DNA from: VBAS01 sp035318985
GTDB lineage: Bacteria > Bacteroidota > Bacteroidia > Chitinophagales > Chitinophagaceae
Assembly: GCA_035318985.1 (NCBI GenBank)
Contig: DATHDP010000088.1
Location: 1 to 64,000 of the forward strand
Reading direction: 5' to 3'
DNA: 64,000 bases
A program made the translations under genes and the position numbers. Shown here piece by piece: positions 1 through 8,753 of the stretch. Numbering within the stretch: the first letter of the stretch is position 1; every line of letters begins with the position of its first letter. The notes beneath the pieces are model-generated. The model was given only the letters and a program-made list of their open reading frames with translations. It had not been told where the DNA came from and did not search any database.

Positions 1-350
1 TTCTTGATACGCTGAAAGGGCCAAATGGCGTACTGATCCGTGGTGATGATTTTTATTTGTTGGACGCTGGTGGCATGTTTAAAATGAATAAGGATAAAAC
101 ACTTACCAAAATAACCGATGGCATGGATGGAGGTACGGATGGGATCGAGAATATTTCAGGCAATGACTTTATAGTTTCCTGCTGGCAGGGTGTTGTCTGG
201 TATGTAAATGCCGACGGTAAAAAGGAGCAATTGCTGGATTCAAGACCCGATAAAAAAAATTCAGCAGATATTGGGATGGATGCAAAGAACAAAATTATTT
301 ATGTGCCCACGTTTTGGCGCAATACCATTGTTGCCTATCGGGTAAAGTAA
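1..350 (+). CDS. C-terminal part of an SMP-30/gluconolactonase-like beta-propeller protein (5' end outside window)
   Basis: The reading frame is open from base 3 to the TAA at 348-350, so only the last 115 or so residues are present. The visible part has repeated beta-propeller-like strands, with segments such as GPNGVLIRGDDFYLLDAGG, then TDGIE and NSADIGMDAKNKIIYVPTF, typical of SMP-30/NHL-type sugar-lactonase-like propellers in Bacteroidota. No catalytic metal ligand can be assigned from the fragment. It is followed 59 bp later by bshC on the same strand. The family call is an inference from pattern; enzymatic activity is unknown. Confidence 0.55.
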   Translation, partial: LDTLKGPNGVLIRGDDFYLLDAGGMFKMNKDKTLTKITDGMDGGTDGIENISGNDFIVSCWQGVVWYVNADGKKEQLLDSRPDKKNSADIGMDAKNKIIYVPTFWRNTIVAYRVK

Positions 351-409
351 AGTTAATTTTACAACCGGTATTTTAAGGCCGGTCCACTCTTTTCTATTTT
401 TATACTCTT

Positions 410-2011
410 ATGGATTGTATCTCTACACGAATACCTTACAGACAAACGGGATGTTTTAGTAAAACGGTGGTTGATTATATTGACCAACATGCTTCATTAA
501 AGGAATTCTTTAATTACCCGCCGACGATCCAGGGCATAAAAAAAGCAATTAACGATCGAAAACAGTTTAACTATGATCGCAATGTGCTGGTGCAGGAATT
601 AAGGAAGCAATATGCTGCAGTTACATTGTCTGAAAAGACAAAAAATAATATAGAGGCATTAGCATCAACAAATACTTTCACATTTACCACTGCTCATCAG
701 AATAATATTTTTACCGGGCCACTTTATTTTATTTACAAAATATTACATACAATAAAGCTGGCAGAGTATTGCAAAAACAATCTACCGGAATACAATTTTG
801 TTCCTGTTTTTTATATCGGTTCGGAAGATGCTGATCTTGATGAACTGAATCATGTATACATTGGAGGAGAAAAACTTATATGGAATACAAAGCAAACCGG
901 TGCGGTTGGAAGAATGAAAGTTGATAAAGAACTGATCAAACTGATCGGATCAATGGAAGGTCAGCTTTCGGTTTTGCCATTTGGAAAAGAGATCGCTGCA
1001 CTAATGAAAGAATGCTATAAAGAAGGGGATACAATTCAATCTTCAACTTTTAAAATAGTTAATCAACTGTTCGGTGAATATGGTTTAGTGGTGTTATTAC
1101 CTGATAATACTGAGCTAAAGAAACAGATGATCCCGATCTTCAAAGATGATCTATTGAGTCAAACCGCGTCGGAGATTGTTGAGAAAACTGCCGAGAGATT
1201 AAGTAATGCGGGATATAAAGTGCAGGCTAATCCGAGAGAAGTCAATTTATTTTATTTAAAGGATAATATTCGTGAAAGAATTGAAATAAAGAATGGTGAA
1301 TGGATAGTAGTGAATGCAAAAGAAAAGTTTTCAGAAACTGAACTGCTTAAAGAGCTGAATGAATACCCTGATCGCTTTAGCCCAAATGTTATACTGCGTG
1401 GACTTTACCAGGAAACGATCCTCCCTAATCTCGCTTTTATTGGAGGTGGCGGTGAAACAGCATATTGGTTACAATTGAAAGATCTGTTCAATCATTATAA
1501 AGTTCCTTTCCCAATGCTGGTATTGCGTAACTCTTTTTTAGTTGTCGAAAAAAGCTGGCAGGAAAGAATAGCAAAGCTTGGATTCTCGATCGAGGATCTC
1601 TTTTTATCACAGGAAGAATTATTGAACCGTATCGTGATAAATGAAAGTAAGAATGAAATAAAATTGAACGGATCATTATCTGAACTTGAGCAACTATATG
1701 AAAGTTTTAAAAAACAAGCTTCAGCAGTTGATGTCACTTTAGAAAAACATGTGGAAGCTTTAAAGCTAAGAACTGTGCAACATTTGCATGAACTCGAAAA
1801 GAAAATGTTGCGGGCAGAGAAAAGAAAGTTTACCGATCAACAAAGACAGATCAATACTATTAAAGATCATTTATTTCCAAAGAATGGTTTGCAGGAAAGA
1901 ATTGATAATATCGGTTATTTCTATGCAAAGTGGGGGAGAGACTTCATTGGTAAACTTTATGAACTTTCACTGAATCTTGAACAAGAGTTTGTAATACTAA
2001 GCGAGAAATAA
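410..2011 (+). CDS. bshC: Bacillithiol biosynthesis cysteine-adding enzyme BshC
   Basis: BshC is thought to add L-cysteine to glucosaminyl-malate in the last step of bacillithiol synthesis, in the cytoplasm. The 533-residue product has the expected family length and a nucleotidyltransferase-like core: TAHQNNIFTGPLYFIYKI near residue 95, then FVPVFYIGSEDADLDELNH near residue 130, then the GGGGETAYW segment near residue 347. A long Lys/Glu-rich helical stretch near 420-490 fits the coiled coil that mediates BshC dimerisation. The gene ends 7 bp from a convergent gene with no obvious terminator between. bshB1 lies at 61.2 kb in the same window; bshA is not seen. Confidence 0.93.
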   Translation: MDCISTRIPYRQTGCFSKTVVDYIDQHASLKEFFNYPPTIQGIKKAINDRKQFNYDRNVLVQELRKQYAAVTLSEKTKNNIEALASTNTFTFTTAHQNNIFTGPLYFIYKILHTIKLAEYCKNNLPEYNFVPVFYIGSEDADLDELNHVYIGGEKLIWNTKQTGAVGRMKVDKELIKLIGSMEGQLSVLPFGKEIAALMKECYKEGDTIQSSTFKIVNQLFGEYGLVVLLPDNTELKKQMIPIFKDDLLSQTASEIVEKTAERLSNAGYKVQANPREVNLFYLKDNIRERIEIKNGEWIVVNAKEKFSETELLKELNEYPDRFSPNVILRGLYQETILPNLAFIGGGGETAYWLQLKDLFNHYKVPFPMLVLRNSFLVVEKSWQERIAKLGFSIEDLFLSQEELLNRIVINESKNEIKLNGSLSELEQLYESFKKQASAVDVTLEKHVEALKLRTVQHLHELEKKMLRAEKRKFTDQQRQINTIKDHLFPKNGLQERIDNIGYFYAKWGRDFIGKLYELSLNLEQEFVILSEK

Positions 2012-2018
2012 GATCCTT

Positions 2019-4244
2019 TTATTTTCTTCTTAAATAAATACTCAACATAAAAGTTTGTTTTTTCAATGAAGACAAAGTGTTTGTATATAAATTATTGGCA
2101 TCTTCATTTATATCGGTAATGGAAGCGGAAAATTTTAATTCAGAGGATAAGATTGCTGTTTTTAGTAAATCAATATCAACTCCCAGTCCAGCATCTCCAA
2201 ATAATGTAAAAGATCTGATCGGCAACTTTGAAGAGCTTGACTCGTCTTGTGACAACATATAATTGAAAGACGGTCCTGCAGAAAAATATGGGGCAACTTT
2301 TTTCTGTGAGAATTTAAAGATAAGTGGCAGAGATGCGTTCATTGAAGTAGTTTCTATTTTTAAGGTTTCAATGTGTCGTTCACCAGTTGGCGTTTTCCTG
2401 TCATATATGATATTCCCGGTTTCAAATGCAAGACTTAATAACGGCCGCAATGCGACTGTTTCACCGAAATTTATTTGGCAAATAAGTCCGAGATCAAATT
2501 TAGCTCCGTTGCTTGTTGTAATATTATTCAGGCTGTCGTTATAATTTATATTTCCCTGTTTCCAGCTAGAAAAATTTAATTTGAAATTGTTAATGCCACC
2601 GCCTATTTCGATCCCTAGCTGTGTTTTTCTGACTTCCTCCTTTTTGGTTGGTATATTAACTGGTTTTGCAAGATCAGCGGATCCGGATATCTGCTGATAT
2701 TTAAAAACTGAATCCGGAATATTTAATGCTTTGTATGCTGAAGTCAATGTAGTATATGCACATTTCCAGTTTGGAGCTGATCCAGCAGCTTTGCTGGCAT
2801 AATAAACAGCACTGTCAGGCCGATTGTTTTCAAGATGCAATATTGCGAGTTGATTATTAATATAGGCGGCATCAGGTGAAAGGGCTCGTGCAGCATAAGC
2901 ATTTTGAAAACGCATATTGCCATCGCTTGCTTTTAATAAATACATATTGCTTTTTAAACTTGCAGCATAATCAGGATCATATTCATTGATGATGTTAATC
3001 GCTTTTTCAAGTCGGTTGCCTGCTTCAGCAAAATCCTTTTTTTCTAATGGAGAAGCCGCATTGCCGCAAGTGATAAAAAGATCGATCTTGCTTTGTGCAT
3101 CTTTAATGTACTCAACAGCCAGTGTTGATCTTGCATCAAGTGTATATGAGTTGCCGGTGAACTTTTTTTCTAATTGTTCATAATAATATTCGGCAGAGTT
3201 ATGACCTGTAATATTTTTATTCTTAACCGTTTTGTAAAAAAGATCGTATAGCTCTGTCAGTGAAGTGTCAGCTTTTGCGAGGATAGTATTGTTGTAAAAA
3301 AAATCCTGAAACGAATTGCCCGGACCCTTCTGTTGAAGTCTTTTTGTTTTTAGCCAGTTATTTAAATAGTTCGTATCAACAATGCCAATTATTTTTTGAC
3401 TGGATTCATTACAACAAAAATAGGGTTGCTGGTTTCTTTTAAATCTTTGTTGCGCAACTGAAGGAACATTGTTTGACACATAGCGTTGTATCTCTTCAAA
3501 ACTTATTTTATTATCACTAATGCCAATAGAATCTGCTGTGCCTGCGAGGCCATCAACAAGATAATACGTAAACAGGCCGTGTCCGGTTCCTATTGATGCA
3601 TCTTCCAATGATTCTTGTCCTGCGCCGGTGGCAAGCATAATAATTTCACCCACTCTTTTTTCCGTAATGGCAGTGTTGAGAAAATTCAAACCTGGTAATC
3701 CGCCGGGTAATTCGCTTGTACGACATGCATCCATTATAAAAAACACTTCTACACCTTTCGATGTCTCGGTCGCTATCTTTTTTTTAAGATTAAAAAGTTG
3801 AATGGCGCCGCCAGCGAGATAATTGTTCTTATCACCGGCAGGATTACAATCATAACCAAGAAAAAAGAACTGGTCTTCATCAATTGCATCGCCATGACCG
3901 GCGAGATAAATAAAAAGACGATCGCCTGATCGTAATTTTTTTGCTTTTAGCCATTGAAATCCTTTTGTCCAAAAATTGCTGCAAATTGCTTCTTCATTCA
4001 ACAGGCAAAAAATATTATCATTTTTTACTGATCCACCTGCAGGTGATTTTAAATAATCCCTGAACATTTCCGCATCTTTATCAGCAAAAGAAAGCGGTCT
4101 TACATATTTATATTTTGAAACACCAACGATGAGGGCAAAGGTTTGAGATCCTTTTATTGTAGTGTCCCTTTCTTTTAACGGCGTCTGAGCAATAATAGCA
4201 GACCCTGTTAAAAAATAAATAATGATAAATAGCAAGGTCCTCAT
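2019..4244 (-). CDS. Secreted caspase-like (C14) protease with TPR-like region and C-terminal outer-membrane beta-barrel-like domain
   Basis: The 741-residue protein begins with a signal peptide (cleavage after SAIIAQ, near residue 20). Residues about 33-270 form a caspase-like fold with FALIVGVSKYKYVRPL, a catalytic His at 117 in YLAGHGDAID and a catalytic Cys at 174 in FFIMDACRTSELPGG. Residues about 300-520 are helical and TPR-like, with a clear repeat around DAAYINNQLAILHLENN. The last 200 residues (from about 540) alternate Gly/aromatic beta strands like PorT/OmpA-type outer-membrane barrels. The combination suggests a cell-surface or periplasmic peptidase anchored by its own barrel. Substrate is unknown. 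The barrel assignment is inference from pattern. Confidence 0.8.
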   Translation of the reverse strand: MRTLLFIIIYFLTGSAIIAQTPLKERDTTIKGSQTFALIVGVSKYKYVRPLSFADKDAEMFRDYLKSPAGGSVKNDNIFCLLNEEAICSNFWTKGFQWLKAKKLRSGDRLFIYLAGHGDAIDEDQFFFLGYDCNPAGDKNNYLAGGAIQLFNLKKKIATETSKGVEVFFIMDACRTSELPGGLPGLNFLNTAITEKRVGEIIMLATGAGQESLEDASIGTGHGLFTYYLVDGLAGTADSIGISDNKISFEEIQRYVSNNVPSVAQQRFKRNQQPYFCCNESSQKIIGIVDTNYLNNWLKTKRLQQKGPGNSFQDFFYNNTILAKADTSLTELYDLFYKTVKNKNITGHNSAEYYYEQLEKKFTGNSYTLDARSTLAVEYIKDAQSKIDLFITCGNAASPLEKKDFAEAGNRLEKAINIINEYDPDYAASLKSNMYLLKASDGNMRFQNAYAARALSPDAAYINNQLAILHLENNRPDSAVYYASKAAGSAPNWKCAYTTLTSAYKALNIPDSVFKYQQISGSADLAKPVNIPTKKEEVRKTQLGIEIGGGINNFKLNFSSWKQGNINYNDSLNNITTSNGAKFDLGLICQINFGETVALRPLLSLAFETGNIIYDRKTPTGERHIETLKIETTSMNASLPLIFKFSQKKVAPYFSAGPSFNYMLSQDESSSSKLPIRSFTLFGDAGLGVDIDLLKTAILSSELKFSASITDINEDANNLYTNTLSSLKKQTFMLSIYLRRK

Positions 4245-4383
4245 AAGTAGGTTTGATCTGGATGCTGGTTGTAACAGTAAAGTACAGTTTTTTTTAAACT
4301 TTGTTTTTATAAATCCAAGTATAAACTCTCGGGACTAACTATTTTCCTTAATTTCATCGGCTTCACTTAAAGCATTCGCTTTT

Positions 4384-6729
4384 ATGCCTAATTCGACAAT
4401 TAAGCAGCAAACTTTTTCTTTTCTTAGTGGTGGTGGGGAAATGGGAAGATTGATGCGAAACAAAAATTGGTCTGAATCTACAGTTGGAACACCGGATACG
4501 TGGCCGCAAAGTTTGCGTACGACTTTAGGCATAATCTTAAATTCTAAGTTTCCAATGTTCTTATGGTGGGGACCAGAATTAATTTGTTTTTATAACGATG
4601 CCTACAGGCCAAGTCTTGGTCAAAACGGGAAACATCCTTCTATTTTAGGCATGCCGGCAAAAGAAGCATGGCCAGAAATCTGGGATATTATAAAACCATT
4701 AATAGACCAGGTATTATCAGGAGGAGATGCGACCTGGATGGAAGATCAGTTGATCCCAATATTTCGTAATGGCAAAATTGAAGATGTTTATTGGACATTT
4801 AGCTATAGCCCGGTAAATGATGAATCGGGTGATGTGTCGGGTGTTTTAGTGACATGTACAGAAACAACCGAAAATGTACTGACCCGTCATAAGTTGGAAG
4901 AAAGTAAAAACCAACTGGAGTTTGCCATAGAAGCAGCAAGACTTGGAACATGGGATTATAATCCGGCTAACAATAAATTCTTTTCCAATGATCGTTTAAG
5001 AGAATGGTTTGGTTTGCCTCACAAAGCGGAGATCGAGCTTGAACATGCTATTAATGCTATTGCAGAAAAAGACAGGCAGAGAGTTACAGACGCGATTCAA
5101 AATGCACTCGACTATTCTTCCGGCGGTCATTATGAAATAGAATACACTATTATTCATCCTGTTACTAAAACTGAAACAATTGTAAGATCGAAAGGGAAGG
5201 CATGGTTTAATGAAGATAAAATTGCTTATCGGTTTAATGGAACATTGGAGGATGTAACTGATGCCGTAATATCAAGAAAAAAAGTAGAGGAAAGCGAACA
5301 GAGATTCCGTAATCTCATTGCGCAGTCGCCAATTCCTATGGTAGTGTTTCGGGGCCCGGAACATGTTATTGAGATAGTTAATAGCGCTATGTTGAAACGA
5401 TGGAACAAAAAAGAAGAAGATCTTTTAAATAAAAGATTCATTGAAGTTTTCCCGGAAATAAAGACGCAGAGGATACCCGGTTTACTTGATAAGGTTTATA
5501 AAACAAGTGTAGCATACAAGGAAGAAGAATCAATTTCGTTTATCCAGGATAAAGAAAGTAAAAGAACAATTTATGTAGATTTTGAATATTCGCCACTATT
5601 AAAAGCTGACGGAGAAGTTTCTGGTATCATAGCCATTGTAAATGATGTAACAGAAAAAGTGGAAGCACGGATGAAGATAGAAGAGAGTGAGCAGAAATTC
5701 CGCTTACTGGCCGATTCAATGCCTCAGCATATCTGGACCGCAGATACTGAAGGGAACCTAAATTATTTTAATCGATCTGTTTTTGACTATTCAGGTATAA
5801 CACCTGAGGATATAAATGAAAAAGGATGGTTGCAGATCGTTCATCCTGATGATAAGGAAGAAAACCTGAAAGTGTGGATGAATGCTGTCAGCACGGGGAA
5901 AGATTTTTTATTCGAGCATCGCTTTAGAAAACATGATGGTGAATACAGGTGGCAATTAAGTCGGGCCGTTCCTCAAAGAGATGAGCATGGAAAGATCCAA
6001 ATGTGGGTAGGGACGAGCACAGATATAGATGAAATGAAAAAGCATGAACAACTAAAAGATGATTTTATCAAAATAGCAAGTCATGAATTAAAAACACCTG
6101 TAACCACGATAAGAGGCTATGTACAGCTTTTAATGCAAATGAATAAGAACGGTAATGATCAGATGCTGATAAGTTCTTTGGCCACTATTGATAAACATGT
6201 TTCTAAATTAACAAAGCTGATCAGTGATCTTCTTGATGTAACAAAAATTGAGACGGGAATATTTCATTTGTCAAAAGAAAATTTCAATATCAATGAATTG
6301 ATCAGCGAATTGTCAGGTGACATACAAAGCACAAACTCTTCTCATAAAATTATATTTACTCCCGGTATTGAAACCTCTTTGTTTGCTGATAAGGACCGGA
6401 TATCGCAAGTTTTAATAAACCTTCTTGTTAATGCAATTAAATATTCGCCGAAAGCAGATAAAGTCATCATCTCCACACAACTACAAACTGATCATATTAT
6501 CGTATCGGTTCAGGATTTTGGGATCGGTATAGATACTGATGATCATAAAAAAGTATTTGAAAGATTTTATAGGGTGCAGGGAAAGAATGAAAAAACATTT
6601 CCGGGATTTGGAATAGGATTGTTCATTGCAAAAGAGATCATTTCAAATCACAACGGAAAAATATGGGTAGAAAGTGAAAAGGATAAAGGCTCTGTGTTTT
6701 ATTTCAGCCTTCCGGTTAATACCAAATAA
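4384..6729 (+). CDS. Multi-PAS sensor histidine kinase
   Basis: The 781-residue protein has no membrane segment, so it is probably a cytoplasmic sensor. Residues about 10-165 are a PAS-like module containing PMFLWWGPELICFYNDAY. Three further PAS/PAC modules follow at about 168-300, 310-430 and 437-555. The HisKA region carries the phospho-acceptor His567 in IASHELKTPVTTIRGY, and the HATPase domain shows the N box (INLLVNAIKYSP), G1 (DFGIGID) and G2 (GFGIGLFIAKEI). There is no receiver domain and no adjacent response regulator, so its partner is not identifiable here. A second PAS kinase at 46.1 kb lacks the His. Confidence 0.9.
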   Translation: MPNSTIKQQTFSFLSGGGEMGRLMRNKNWSESTVGTPDTWPQSLRTTLGIILNSKFPMFLWWGPELICFYNDAYRPSLGQNGKHPSILGMPAKEAWPEIWDIIKPLIDQVLSGGDATWMEDQLIPIFRNGKIEDVYWTFSYSPVNDESGDVSGVLVTCTETTENVLTRHKLEESKNQLEFAIEAARLGTWDYNPANNKFFSNDRLREWFGLPHKAEIELEHAINAIAEKDRQRVTDAIQNALDYSSGGHYEIEYTIIHPVTKTETIVRSKGKAWFNEDKIAYRFNGTLEDVTDAVISRKKVEESEQRFRNLIAQSPIPMVVFRGPEHVIEIVNSAMLKRWNKKEEDLLNKRFIEVFPEIKTQRIPGLLDKVYKTSVAYKEEESISFIQDKESKRTIYVDFEYSPLLKADGEVSGIIAIVNDVTEKVEARMKIEESEQKFRLLADSMPQHIWTADTEGNLNYFNRSVFDYSGITPEDINEKGWLQIVHPDDKEENLKVWMNAVSTGKDFLFEHRFRKHDGEYRWQLSRAVPQRDEHGKIQMWVGTSTDIDEMKKHEQLKDDFIKIASHELKTPVTTIRGYVQLLMQMNKNGNDQMLISSLATIDKHVSKLTKLISDLLDVTKIETGIFHLSKENFNINELISELSGDIQSTNSSHKIIFTPGIETSLFADKDRISQVLINLLVNAIKYSPKADKVIISTQLQTDHIIVSVQDFGIGIDTDDHKKVFERFYRVQGKNEKTFPGFGIGLFIAKEIISNHNGKIWVESEKDKGSVFYFSLPVNTK

Positions 6730-6759
6730 GAATAATTATAGAAGTATAAAATTATATCA

Positions 6760-7272
6760 TCAATCAAATTTATTTTCCCAACCCGCCTTCTTCATTTTCT
6801 CCACTTTTTTTAATACATCTTTGTTCAGTGAGTTTTTAAAAGCAGTAACCTTCTTAGAAATATTAACATCAAATGCGCCAATGATCTCCGCTGCTAATAT
6901 ACCTGCATTCTTTGCTGCATTGAGAGCAACGGTAGCAACCGGAACACCATTTGGCATTTGAAGAATAGAAAGAACAGAATCCCATCCATCGATTGAGTTA
7001 GATGATTTGATAGGCACTCCAATAACGGGTAATGATGTTATAGATGCTACCATCCCCGGTAAATGTGCTGCCCCACCAGCACCAGCTATAATTACTTTCA
7101 ATCCTCTTTTTTTTGCTTTTGTTGCATAGTCAACCATGCGAAGCGGCGTACGATGTGCGGATACAACAGTCACTTCATGTGCTATTCCAAATTCTTTGAG
7201 GAGATCCGATGCCGCCTGCATAACGGTGAGATCACTATCGCTACCCATTATAATTCCTACGAGTGGTTTCAT
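6760..7272 (-). CDS. purE: N5-carboxyaminoimidazole ribonucleotide mutase PurE
   Basis: PurE converts N5-CAIR to CAIR in purine synthesis. The protein shows VGIIMGSDSDLTVM at the N terminus, SAHRTPLRM with the active-site His, and GAGGAAHLPGMVAS, all class I PurE signatures. The frame continues upstream to an ATG at 7305, but the family starts at MKPLVGIIMGSDSD. I therefore chose the ATG at 7272, giving 170 residues, the usual length. Its partner purK is on the same strand at 13.5-14.7 kb, separated from it by the RND efflux operon. Confidence 0.95.
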   Translation of the reverse strand: MKPLVGIIMGSDSDLTVMQAASDLLKEFGIAHEVTVVSAHRTPLRMVDYATKAKKRGLKVIIAGAGGAAHLPGMVASITSLPVIGVPIKSSNSIDGWDSVLSILQMPNGVPVATVALNAAKNAGILAAEIIGAFDVNISKKVTAFKNSLNKDVLKKVEKMKKAGWENKFD

Positions 7273-7303
7273 GAAGCAAAGAAAGGGAAAAAATATTTCA
7301 CGC

Positions 7304-7371
7304 AAAGGCGCAAAGAAATTCTCTAATCATGAAAATCTCTTTGCGCCTTTACGATCCCGATAGCTATCAGG
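7304..7371. repeat. Intergenic inverted repeat plus short palindrome between tolC-like gene and purE
   Basis: AAAGGCGCAAAGA at 7304-7316 is the exact reverse complement of TCTTTGCGCCTTT at 7338-7350, a 13-bp stem with a 21-nt loop. Right after it lies an imperfect palindrome, CCCGATAGCTATCAGG, at 7356-7371. Both lie in the 121-bp gap between two same-strand genes. They could act as a terminator or be members of dispersed intergenic repeat families. Neither has a T-tract on the minus strand that would make it a standard intrinsic terminator. Confidence 0.7.
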
Positions 7372-7393
7372 ACCTAGCGTCTTGTGTAAAGTC

Positions 7394-8719
7394 TTATCTT
7401 ATCAACTCGCCTTTCAATCTCATCAACTCTGTTTCTGCAAGCTTGGTATTGTAACGAGCTGCGATCAACCTGTCATAAGCATCTGCAAGGCTAAACTGTG
7501 CATCTCTTAACTGAATAATAGTAGATGAACCAAGCCGGAATAATTCGAGCTGTATGCTTACATTTTCTTTGGCCAGCAGAATATTGGTTTCTTCCAGTTC
7601 AAGCATTTTTTTCTGAAGCTCATACTCTCTAAAGAAATTGCTAACGTTTAGATTTAAAGTGGATCTCTGACTTTCATAAACAAGTTGCTGATAGCTCAGA
7701 TCAAGTTTTGATTGCTTTATGAGTCGGTTGGTGTTACGGTAATTTAAGATCGGGATCGTTGCAGAGAATCCATAATTGTATCCCTGGTTACGATTGTACA
7801 ATGGCAGGGCAGCATTTAAAGCAACGTCATTATTGGTGCGATTGTAATTATAAGCTGAATTAAAAGATATAAGAGGGAACTGGTCTGCTTTCCTTGATTT
7901 TATTGTAAGCTCCGCAAGATCAATATTTTTTTTCTGAAGCTGTAGGGTCGTATTTGTCTGCTCAAAATTGTTCTGGATCTGTGCAAGCGTTAAATTATTA
8001 TTGAATGGAATGGAATCACTGACTTCATAATTGAGGCCCACTGCCGCATTCATCGTTTGGTTCAGCCTTTCTTTTAATTCTTCAATAAGTGTAAGCTGGC
8101 GAAACCGGGAAGCAATCTGTGCATTCAGATCAACCTTGCTCTGCAGTACATCAGGTTTAGCTCCAACTCCAATTTCAAGCCGGCGCTGGGAGAGATCAAC
8201 ACGAGTTTGGCTAATGCTCATTTGTTCTTCAATTGCTTTCAACTGTTGTTTCTGACGTACAATTATATAGTAAGAGTTGATGACCTGGGCCACCGTGTTA
8301 ACTACCTGGTCTTTTATACCTAATTCACCCAGGCGAATAAGTTCCTCCGCCTGGTTACGTGTTACAAACATTTTACCGCCGTCAAATAATAACCAGCTTA
8401 AGTTGACCGAGCCAGACAGGTTATCGGTCTTTACATCACCTTCCCGTTTGGTGCCATTAACAAATTCCTGGTTCTGGTGGTTATTATTCCAGATGTTACT
8501 GACGGAAGCATTCAGCCTGGGTGCAAATAACCAATTGCGGTAAGAATAGTCCAGCGCTGCTACGGCAGAATCATTTCTTGAGATCTGAATATCGTAATTG
8601 TTTTTAAGCGCAAGGCTTACGGCATCTTCGAGTGTCAGCAATTTTTGAGCTTGCAATGAACATACTGCTAAAGAAAAAGCTGAATATAGAACCGAACGTA
8701 CAAGAGTGCGACGCAACAT
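7394..8719 (-). CDS. TolC-family outer membrane efflux protein
   Basis: This is the outer-membrane channel of a tripartite RND pump. The 441-residue protein has a signal peptide ending near SLQAQ, then TLEDAVSLALKNNYDIQISRND, the typical TolC/OEP opening, and two long helical halves with the repeat-like segments SQRRLEIGVGAKPDVLQSKV and QLELFRLGSSTIIQLRDAQ. It lies 34 bp downstream of the RND permease and is the last gene of that operon. The first codons (MLRRTLVR) coincide with a copy of a 17-base dispersed intergenic repeat, so the N terminus of the signal peptide appears to be repeat-derived. Confidence 0.92.
   Translation of the reverse strand: MLRRTLVRSVLYSAFSLAVCSLQAQKLLTLEDAVSLALKNNYDIQISRNDSAVAALDYSYRNWLFAPRLNASVSNIWNNNHQNQEFVNGTKREGDVKTDNLSGSVNLSWLLFDGGKMFVTRNQAEELIRLGELGIKDQVVNTVAQVINSYYIIVRQKQQLKAIEEQMSISQTRVDLSQRRLEIGVGAKPDVLQSKVDLNAQIASRFRQLTLIEELKERLNQTMNAAVGLNYEVSDSIPFNNNLTLAQIQNNFEQTNTTLQLQKKNIDLAELTIKSRKADQFPLISFNSAYNYNRTNNDVALNAALPLYNRNQGYNYGFSATIPILNYRNTNRLIKQSKLDLSYQQLVYESQRSTLNLNVSNFFREYELQKKMLELEETNILLAKENVSIQLELFRLGSSTIIQLRDAQFSLADAYDRLIAARYNTKLAETELMRLKGELIR
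8702..8718 (-). repeat. Dispersed 17-bp repeat, copy 1 (overlaps tolC-like start)
   Basis: On the minus strand the sequence is TGTTGCGTCGCACTCTT. Exact copies occur at 23593-23609, 51183-51199 and 57213-57229, with a variant at 55999-56013. This copy overlaps the start codon of the TolC-family gene. Similarity to the 51-kb copy continues beyond the 17-mer for about a dozen more bases into the gene. Confidence 0.85.
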
Positions 8720-8753
8720 AGTTTAATAGAATTGATTAGTTTGGTTACCAAAA

